From contig NC_053150.1 in NCBI RefSeq assembly GCF_016808335.1, positions 28,216,030 to 28,280,029 on the forward strand: a stretch of 64,000 bases of DNA, in the 5' to 3' direction. Position numbers and translations under genes: made by a program. Source of the stretch: Panicum virgatum. Its lineage: Eukaryota; Streptophyta; Magnoliopsida; Poales; Poaceae. Shown piece by piece: positions 56,031-64,000 of this stretch (position 1 is its first letter; every line of letters begins with the position of its first letter). The notes under the pieces were generated by a model. The model was not told the DNA's origin and ran no database searches. It was given only the letters and a program-made list of their open reading frames with translations.

Positions 56031-57656
56031 ATGGAGTCCATTACCCTTCTTGACTTCTCGGCTCCAAGCCGTAGTAGTCATCGTGAGGTTCCACCTTCAT
56101 GTCATCTCATCCTTATGCCAGGCTATGAGATCCCCACTAGTCTCGTAGCCATGGTTCGATCACAATCTTTTTCGGGGTGCAGGGATGAAAATCCCTACAC
56201 TCACCTACGTGAATTCGAGCAGAACTGCTCTATCATCTCAATACCAGGCATGCTCCATGAAACCGTGAAATGGAAGCTTTTTCCATTCTCGTTTTCTGGT
56301 CGTGCCAAAGATTGGTACTCCATAACTGTAAGAAGTGTAGAGGGCGATTGGAATGTTCTAAAAGAGAAGTTTTGTCTCTACTACTTCCATTTAAGGAAGA
56401 TCATTGCCCTTCGTATGGAAGCTGTCTCTTTTGAGCAACGAGAGGAAGAATCACTAGGAGCAGCATGGGTATACCCGAGGCTATACACTTGCAACATTTT
56501 GCCTATGGCCTTAGAACAAACAGTGCAATCTTTTTAGACAAGGCCTTCGGGGGTGTCCTTCTTGCACAAAACCGTAGGCGAAGCCAAAGCCATCCTTGAT
56601 AGGATCCTCAAGAATACCGAGTGTACCGGAATATACGAAGATCTGCCTAAAGAATCTCAGGAGCCCGCTGATAGAGCAAAACCTTTTGTTCAATCTCCAA
56701 CACCTTGCCCACAAAAGATTGTCGAACCAGAACCTACCACCTCAAATCCTAAACCCTTCAGCGAAGATCATCGACCTTTCTTCTTTTCCATGTTTGACGA
56801 TGATGAATCGACAGTGGACGGTGATGTCTCATCATTACCAAGAGAAGAAAGTGATGCTTATGGAGAATCTGAGGTAGTGACTCCCGATCCTAATGAAGAA
56901 TCCTTGCCCAACACTAATCAAGGAAAGGAGGATTCACCATTCCACAACGTGGAGTTCCAATTCTCGGAGGAAGAGTTTGAATTTTCTTATGAGGAGTTCA
57001 AAGCTCCTATCTCCCCAAATACCTGAAAACTCCAAGAATCATATCAATGCCTTGGACCAATTAGTGACTCAGAGGAAACATCTTTTCTTCTTGACCCGGA
57101 GAAATCCAAGGACTTCCATATTGAAGGCATTGATGCACCTCATGAATACTATACGCTAGAGCATAATGTTGAAAATATCTACTCTATGGATACTCTTGAT
57201 GCAGAAAACTCCATCTCGGATACGGAAGTCAATGATAACCATGAGAGTTTTATCTTGGAAGAACCACAAGATACATACTCCTTCGAGGAGACCCCATCTC
57301 CTCCTGCACTTAGCACACACCCCGAGTCCAGCCATCCCTTGCCCCTTTATCAAAAAAATTCAAAAGGGTGGTTGTGGATGATTTTGTCTATCATAAATAT
57401 TGCAAATATCGTTGTGGTTTGTTGTGTAAACCTTGCAGCTAGATATCATGAGCTTAATCCAAAGACTGGTGATGGAGGGAGCCACAGCACCAAGCTAGCT
57501 GCAACGTCAAGACGAGTCTCCCAAGGTCGAGCTTTTGACCATAAACAAGCACTGCCGGGAGGTAACCCGTATTTTTTTAGAAATAAAGAAAAACAAATTT
57601 CACTTCTATTTAAGAAAATGAAAATAAAAAAGATAATATTTTTTACTTTCCATTAA
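56031..57656 (+). pseudogene. Element F gag-like protein with C-terminal membrane segment
   Basis: A single frame of about 540 codons from the ATG at 56031, broken only by a TAG at 56535 and a TGA at 57024. The N-terminal part is Athila-type gag: SGCRDENPYTHLREFEQNC, WKLFPFSFSGRAKDWY, EGDWNVLKEKFC, then AILDRILKNTECTGIYEDLP. The middle is acidic and Ser-rich with no zinc knuckle. At 57369-57437 is a hydrophobic segment (WMILSIINIANIVVVCCVN) followed by RYHELNPKT. The sequence near the first stop suggests two nearby compensating frame changes. Gag would assemble particles; a membrane anchor is unusual for plant gag and its role is unknown. Confidence 0.78.
57556..57569 (+). other. Small hairpin at the end of the element F ORF
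   Basis: CGGGAGGTAACCCG: 4-bp stem CGGG/CCCG with a 6-nt loop, preceded by aagcactgc. Similar 'gggaggcaaccc' sequences are common after gag in Athila/Tat elements. Confidence 0.55.
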
Positions 57657-58960
57657 AATAAAATCAAATAGAGCTTTAAGACATAATACTAGGACTCGTT
57701 CCCTTCGGGTGTTTTTGTTACTAACCTTTTAGGCTGGGACTTAAATGACCGAACAGTAGGCACAATTCTCTAAAAGACCCACTTCCAGGCTTAAATGCAA
57801 AAGATCAAAGGAGACTATAACCTCAGGCGCTCAATTTTTGGCACCAAGTGTCGCAAAATAGGCGTGGGGGAGGACATGGCTTGACTAACAAGGTGCATCC
57901 ATGACTTCACAAGTGAACACGACTCTCGGTACCAATTGCAAAGCTCAAAGCAAGTCGTCAATGCTGGTTCACACTTCTTTCTCACTCTCCCCACTCGAGG
58001 TTATTTCATAAGGTTCATATCTTTTGTTGAAGCATCTTTTGCCTGAGAAAATTAACCATGTGTAACAAACTTGATCACAACTCCGCTTTTCACATGTTGG
58101 CAAGCACAAGTTTTATTCCTTAACTAGTACTCAATTCTTGTGGGATCATCAATTTAGGAGGATCTTGCCTAAGTTGTTGAAAAAGTGTGATATAATAAGA
58201 TTGAAGTATTTCTTTCCTTCTTGATTGATGATTGCTTGGAGAATTTTATTTTTGGAAAAGCTCAAAACCCTTAGTCTCACAATTCCTCAGTGGTTCAAGA
58301 TTCCTACCATAGCCAAAATGCTTTACATGAGCAAACCTATACAGATGCCACCTATATAGTTGTGTTGAGTTTTGTTAAAACTTGTGCCCTTATGAAATAG
58401 TGACATTTCAATACCGATCATTTCCTTTTTTCATTTGTCCTCGTTTGCTAGCCTTCCCATGTCTGGATATGCTAAGTTCTAATTTGGATTCTAGCATTCA
58501 TCTTCGCCAGACATTCCCCCATCAATCAAACCCAGATCACTTTGTTCACATATCCTTGATCTCATCCTACCCACAGATATGGCCTTTCAAAATAAATACT
58601 CCAGTCATGTCCCACAAGTCTCCCCCAAAATCCTTTTGAGAAAGGAGGCATTGAGCTATCGAGCAAAAAAAAAAACTACCCACAGGCAAAAAAAAAGGTG
58701 GTGATAGAGAGCTCCATAGTTTCAAGTCTCCAAAGTCTTAAGGGGATCCATGGAAAATAAGGAGTACCATTCAATGCCATATTCTTTCAAAGGCACGAAA
58801 CGTGGTTTGCTCACCACAATCCATTGAATTTGTGTTGTATCCATTTTCTCCGCCATCCTTGATTATCATTTCCGAATGATCGGAATATGAATTGTCACAA
58901 GTTTCACTAGGACCAATTTTTGACATAAAAAAAATACACAACATAGGTGAGTTTACATAC
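57657..58960 (+). other. Element F 3' noncoding region, first part
   Basis: About 1.3 kb, AT-rich, with no gene-like ORF and no trace of protease, RT or integrase. Two A-runs near 58663 and 58690 flank actacccacaggc. The last five bases, catac (58956-58960), are the TSD of solo LTR H. Confidence 0.75.
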
Positions 58961-60901
58961 TGTGACACCCTAGGTGTCTGAACAGTAGTTGTGTATTAAT
59001 TGTATGCATCATGTGCTCAATTGCTTGAAAAAGGATCTTTTTGTAAATATAAAAGGTTATATGTGTAATTATGATTTTATGTAAGGTCCTTTCTATAGTT
59101 TAATTTGAATAGGGTGTGCAATTATTGCTTTTGTGGAGGGTGTATTTGCAAATTGCAGTGCAATCATTACATGGCAGGAAAATTTTCAAATCAGCCTAAG
59201 TTTGAAGTGAAATTGCATTGAAAAAGACAAAATTCCTAGAATTCAAAATCCCTTTTATGTTTTCAAAATTAGCTCTTGAATCTTTGATCAAATAAATTTT
59301 TGCACAACATCAAAGTTGTAGATCTTGAAAAGTTGAACAACTTTCATGTTGGGCACTTTTTCATTTGAGCCCTATTTTAAAAGTTATCGCTGGTTTACAG
59401 TTTAGTCCCTAGAATTTTCAGAAATTGCAAACTAGCCCTTATCCCCTTCCTCCAGCTCCTTCCTCTATTTTCCCCACCGCCGCTGTGCAGTGCCGTCGCC
59501 GGCGCAGTGGAGAGCCAGCCCGGCCCCCTCTTGCTTCGCGCTGGCGCCCACGCGTCGCGCTGCTCCTTCCCCACCGCCCTCCTTTGCTCGCGCTGGTGCC
59601 CCCCCTGCCGTGCCACGCGCCCCGCTGAGCCCAGAGCAGCCCGCGCGGCCGCCACCTCACCGCCGCGGGTGGCGAGCTCACTGCAGAGGCCGCCGCCCTC
59701 TCCTAGCGCTGCGCACGGGCACTACAAAAACCCCAGCGCCCCATTTCGCCTACCCTTTCGCTTGCTCCTCGCTTCCAGACCCCAGAACACGCCGCCGCTC
59801 CACCCGCAACGCCGGCGAGCCCAGTCCCGCCGTCGACCCGCCATTGCAGCCATCCTCCGCCCGCTCTGACCCCCTAGCGAGCACCGCCGTGACCTCGCGC
59901 AACTCCCAGACCATTTCCCCTCACCCAATACTCACCGGAGCGCCGCCTCCGCCATTCTCCTCCGCCGCTGACCCGCCCTGCTCCGTCAAGCCGCCACCTC
60001 CGAGCCCCTCTCTGCACCCCAAGACCACCCAGAGGTGCGCCTTGGACCCCTTTAGCTCCCACTCCTATTTCCCCTCGCCGCCGGTGATCCCCTCATCGGG
60101 ATTTGGCCGGTCAACCACCGCCCTCCCCTCTGACCGGCCAGGGACCTCGGGATTGAAAGATACAAAACTCCAGGGGGTTATTTGAATAGACCGTGACAAT
60201 ATGAATAGTATCTTTAGGGACTCCTTTTTAATTTTTGCAGTGAACTTTGAAATTCCATAGAAATTCATAGGAAATTCAGAAAAATATAAAATTTGATGTT
60301 TTGGAATCCTTGAGAATAGCTCTTTGCATTAGAATCATAATAAGCTAGGTGTTTGTTGCAAGTTTTTTCTGTATAAATGGTTTTGTGTCACTAGGTAAAT
60401 AAATACTAGTTGTATTATCTTTTTCGTAACTATTGATTGAAGCCATGTCTTGCAGTGAAATTTTTATGGTGGTTTGTTCTTGTAACACTAGTTTGTTTAT
60501 AAAAATTTCGTGGTCATTTATCATGTGTAACTTTTTAATTGATTTAATGTTTGTTTAGTAAACTTTAATTATGATAAATAGTTTATCCTGATGTTAAATC
60601 ATGAAAATATTTATGAGTGATCTTTTTGAATAGATTAGCTTGTACATGAAGTTTGAGCCCCAGTTCCTGACTAGAACAGGAGCTAAAAATGAATCTTGCT
60701 AATCTGATGTCTGTTTTGTTTATTTTCTCAGAATTAATTCTGTGTAGATAAAATCATGAAAAATTCATAGTAGCTAATTCATCCCTGTGTAGGTCTTCTG
60801 TTAAATTTTGAGCTTCTGTTTTGCTTTAGTTTAACCTGTGTAATTCAATTTTGTTCTAGGTGTGGTCTAAATGGTTGATTTGTTATGAATATTTGGCTAC
60901 A
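58961..60901 (+). mobile_element. H: solo LTR of a Tekay-like element (short type)
   Basis: 1941 bp from TGTGACACCCTAGG to ggctaca, flanked by the direct repeat CATAC (58956-58960 and 60902-60906). Opposite in orientation to elements C and D. It is recognisably similar to the first half of LTR D in transcription order: terminal motif, the aaagttgtag dyad, a GC-rich block at 59450-60130 and the AT-rich part up to ggctaca. No internal sequence remains, so LTR-LTR recombination is likely. It ends where LTR D continues for another 1.9 kb with the coding exons. Confidence 0.9.
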
Positions 60902-60906
60902 CATAC

Positions 60907-61308
60907 CCTCTACATGAGCTCCACATAAGCCTATAGATTGTAGGGAGTGGCTGGCCAATGGCCTTAGTGAGGAATAAAATACCGCATGAGCGAATCAAGA
61001 GTGTCATCTGAGGAACATATGAGCTAAGGAGTTTATTTTGAAAAAAAAAATATCAACAAAACTCCAAGTATGGTTGATGAAGAGGGAGGTCATACCTTCA
61101 TTCGAGTTGTTCCACTTTTCAACTGCCGAAGGCAAGCATCATAGCCACCTCAAACCCCACAGGTATGAGAAATGTTTTGGAATAAATTTTATGCTAGCCA
61201 TTTACTTTGAGAAGTTGTGCATTAAAGTCTACCTTAGTTCTTGCTCGGCCTGGGTTTCTTGATCCTAACCTTTGCTCGGGACGATCAAAGATCTGAGCGT
61301 GGGGGGTG
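60907..61308 (+). other. Element F 3' noncoding region, second part, with polypurine tract
   Basis: Continues F after solo LTR H. Ends with gctcgggacgatcaaagatc and then gagcgtggggggtg directly before the 3' LTR, an Athila-type polypurine tract. An A-run is at 61041-61050. No gene seen. Confidence 0.8.
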
Positions 61309-61601
61309 TGTTGATGGCCATTATACGCTCATTTTGGCCGCCAACCATTGCCATCAATGAGGGAACTTGAAGAAGTTTTGATATAAAGTTCTATTTAAAC
61401 TAATGAGTTCCACGAGTTTTGTGTCCCACCATGTTTTGCAAGGAATATAGGTAAAATGGTGCACAAATACCATTATTGGTGAAGTAGCAGTTGAGGCCAT
61501 ACAAATGAAGGTTCATTCGGACGTCTCGGTACAAATGACACTTGGACATGCTACAAAAGTTCCTAAAATCACATATTGGAAAACACCATGTCGAAGAGCT
61601 C
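61309..61601 (+). repeat. Element F 3' LTR, truncated
   Basis: Matches 54098 onward (tgttgatggccattatacgc) with scattered differences for about 293 bp, to agagctc at 61601, then diverges completely. The remaining 1.55 kb of the LTR are missing. Confidence 0.88.
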
Positions 61602-62788
61602 GTTTGCTAGCCATTCTATCCATGCATTGTGAGTTTCTACACCGGGGAACATCGCAAACCTCGCTGGATATCCACCCGTAACCAAAAACATCTCTTTGTG
61701 AAACACCTCCTTGACCACAACCTATATATTGAGTATATATTATTATTTCGACGGCAAAACAATGGAATCAAGAGCAAAATTCAGTAAAACATAAGCTTGG
61801 GAAGCATCAAAGAGTTCGCTGCAGAAAAATCCGAAGAAGTGGCGGCCTACAGGCAGTAGGCTGGCCGGCCCCAACACCCCTAGGCCAGCCGGCCTGGGCC
61901 TTTTCCTCCTCTGTTGGCTTCAATCTTTTACGAGAAGATGCCCCATTGAATTCCAAAGTTGAGTCCGGAGAATTGATACGAGTTTTGTGCACTCACTCCA
62001 TCAGATTATCATCACTTCATTGCTTGGGGACAAGCAAACATTCAAGCATGGGGGGAGGTGGAGTAAGTGCATTGTGTTGCCAACGGTTCTGAGGAGCAAA
62101 AAAGAAAGAAAAAAAATGATGATGAAAAGCTCCTCGGTTCCGTTTGCTTCATTAAACTCCAAGTACTTTGAATATTACTCTATACTCAATTATTCCAACC
62201 ATGTGCAATCCGATAACAAGGACTTCAGTTGTGCCTTGGGATCAACCATTGCCATTTGCACATGTCCACCATCTAAAGTGTGTGTTCCATTCTCTCCCTC
62301 TCCACAAAGAAATTATTTTCCAATGGTCTTTTTGACGAGTCTCGGTAAATCCATAAGAAGTATTTCTTGTTTTGATAATATCTTGATTATAATATCTTTT
62401 GTTAGGACTAACCTTTCCAGAGCTCCAGATAAAGCCTCACACATATATATGAGAGAAAGAAAGGAGAAAGTTCTAGCAAGTTTGAGAGACAAGATGAGCT
62501 GAGAGTTTCCATGAGCAAATTGCAATGAGGTTTAAATTATTGACCTTGGTTTAGCATTATTTATGGAACTTACTTTCTTAATTCTGAGACTTCTTTAATT
62601 TTGAGAGCATGTGTTTAATAATTGTGGTGAAGCATTTAACTTGTATCTACCTTCCACATTGAAAAAGCTGGTTACAACTTGAACTATTAACTACAAAATA
62701 TTTTTGGGAGCATTGTGTTTTCTCGTGTATGATCAAGTGCAGGGATTGGACACCGAAAGGCAATACTGATTTTTATCAAAGACTTACT

Positions 62789-62820
62789 CGAGGACAAGCA
62801 AGGTTTAAGCATGGGGGAAA
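62789..62820 (+). promoter_or_regulatory. Element G polypurine tract
   Basis: gaggacaagcaaggtttaag followed by catgggggaaa, immediately before tgttggcgc. Standard Athila-type 3' end. Confidence 0.8.
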
Positions 62821-64000
62821 TGTTGGCGCTCCTTAAGTATTCATTTTATCCCCTATTTAACTTTGAAAATGGCATGAATTTAATATCAAAATCACTAACC
62901 ATCCTAACCTTGGCCCGATATTGGTCGTTTTAGTATTTGCACATATATTTTGGATGGTACTTCGTTTTTTGCAGGTTTTTGACCAATTTTGGAGCATGAA
63001 ATGACGAGGCACATGATCACGCAATAACACGAAGAAAGACGAAGGCCAAAGCCCAAACAAAGGACCCAAAGGACATGACGACTAGAAGCCCGTTCATGCA
63101 CATCCACCCTCCAATGAAGCCCAAAGGACAAAGCCCACAAGATGAGATCGAGATACTTCGGGGCTAAGCAAAGCAAATAGAGATTAAGGAAGGATTCTCC
63201 GTCCTATCCTTTCCCTTGAAGAAATCTCGAAGATAACGACATCCAATGGGGTGCAATTGTGAAAGGTATAAACTCCATAAGACTTGGGGAGAAAGGAGGA
63301 TGGAGGCAGCGAGAAAATGGGCCAGGCCGGCTGCCTGGGCCGATTGAGCCGGCCGGCCCAGGCCCTTTTCGGGGAGTCTCGGCCTCCCCTTCGACCTAGG
63401 GTTTCCTGAGGCTATTTAAAGACCCCTCCCCCAGGATCACGCAGAAAATCATTCGGGAGACGACGCCAAGGAGCAGAGAAGATAGAGGGACACCTCTCGG
63501 AGAGCCAACGGTCATGCTAGTTGTCTAGGGGCTTCCCTAGCCGACGTGGGAACCTTGCAAGGAAGACCACGTTGGAGTTCTGGAGCTAGGATCATCAAGA
63601 TCAAGGTAGGGCCCCGGGTGATTCTTTGATGTACAATCATTCATGGTGAAGTTACTTGTGATTCCGAATTTTTAGCGACCATGTTCTCTCTTTCGATTTC
63701 ATTCTTTTCTTTGGGTTTGCTTCATCCTAGATCTATTATCGAGATAGATCGCTTAGCATGATCTTGTAGTCATGGTGGCTAGAGGTTCATGGCGAACTAC
63801 CAAAGGGGTTCGACTTGCTTCAGGGTGCTTTCGTCCAAAGGGGGGCGTCGTGATAGGGCGTTGCTTTAGTAGATGGGGTATCGAAGGATCGGATTGGAGA
63901 TTTTGGGTTTAAAGATGCTTTTCATTGAGATTCACATCTATCTTGCTTCACTACATCTGGCTTGAACTACAACATATGCATGATCTAGGTGATCTAGATT
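62821..64000 (+). repeat. Element G 3' LTR, incomplete
   Basis: Starts tgttggcgctcc at 62821; no end by 64000. Has GGCCGGCC at 63351 in a ccggctgcctgggccg context and a TATA-like tatttaaa at 63413-63420, the same order as in LTR F. Confidence 0.72.

Larger units (their letters stand above)
54098..61601 (+). mobile_element. Element F: Athila-like non-autonomous retrotransposon
   Basis: 5' LTR 54098-55951, tRNA-Asp-type primer site at 55959, a gag-like ORF with terminal membrane segment, a long noncoding 3' region interrupted by solo LTR H, a polypurine tract at 61295-61308 and a truncated 3' LTR (61309-61601). LTR starts at both ends are nearly identical (tgttgacggcc and tgttgatggcc). The gag sequence and primer type are Athila-like. 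No protease, RT or integrase is present between gag and the 3' LTR, so it must rely on another element. Confidence 0.88.
61602..64000 (+). mobile_element. Element G: 3' part of another Athila-like retrotransposon
   Basis: Noncoding 3' internal sequence (61602-62820) followed by an LTR start at 62821. Two Athila-type purine motifs, ggggacaagcaaacattcaa with catggggggagg (62025-62058) and gaggacaagcaaggtttaag with catgggggaaa (62791-62820), mark plus orientation. No coding domain is visible. The element runs off the window. Confidence 0.75.

Overview
The window is plant nuclear DNA, almost certainly from a grass (Poaceae). Every recognisable coding stretch belongs to transposable elements of types common in grasses: Tat-, Tekay/Del- and Athila-lineage Ty3/gypsy elements, a hAT transposon, and an element carrying a 'putative gypsy type transposon' (PF04195-like) reading frame. 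I see no host gene, rRNA, tRNA, CRISPR array or prokaryotic feature. The species cannot be named from this.

Layout. (A) 1-8590, minus strand: decayed Tat-lineage element with gag, protease, RT, two RNase H domains, integrase, an antisense coiled-coil ORF and one LTR at 7373-8590. It has jumped into the RT gene of (B) 8591-14912, minus: an old Tekay-like element with gag, two tandem copies of an extra ORF ('ORF0') and a short LTR of about 1.76 kb. 14913-15504 is unassigned. (E) begins at 15505 and is split by three insertions: (C) 17265-30652, minus, a young complete Tekay element (TSD TCGGC) with 3.8 kb LTRs and an uninterrupted 1486-codon gag-pol; a hAT transposon at 31043-35539 (8-bp TSD with one mismatch); and (D) 37818-52383, minus, a complete but mutated Tekay relative (TSD GGAGC). 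(F) 54098-61601, plus: Athila-like, with a tRNA-Asp-type primer site, a gag-like ORF ending in a membrane segment and no pol; a solo LTR (H, 58961-60901, TSD CATAC) sits in its 3' region. (G) 61602-64000, plus: 3' end and partial 3' LTR of another Athila-like element.

Main result. The long LTRs of C and D each carry what looks like a small spliced gene that the shorter LTRs of B and H lack. Two exons, joined by a GC-AG intron in the same phase in both families, encode a conserved protein with motifs DGTYEL and SLPPGWSVEWD; codon differences between C and D are mostly synonymous. In addition, all six gag and ORF0 start codons in B, C and D sit directly on a 3' splice-site-like CAG|ATGG, ORF0 occurs as a 0/1/2-copy cassette, and the leaders of C and D contain a tandem duplication and several conserved hairpins, one with a compensatory base pair. 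Together this suggests an element lineage that expresses an LTR-encoded protein, ORF0 and gag-pol from alternatively spliced RNAs. The exon structure is inferred from sequence alone.
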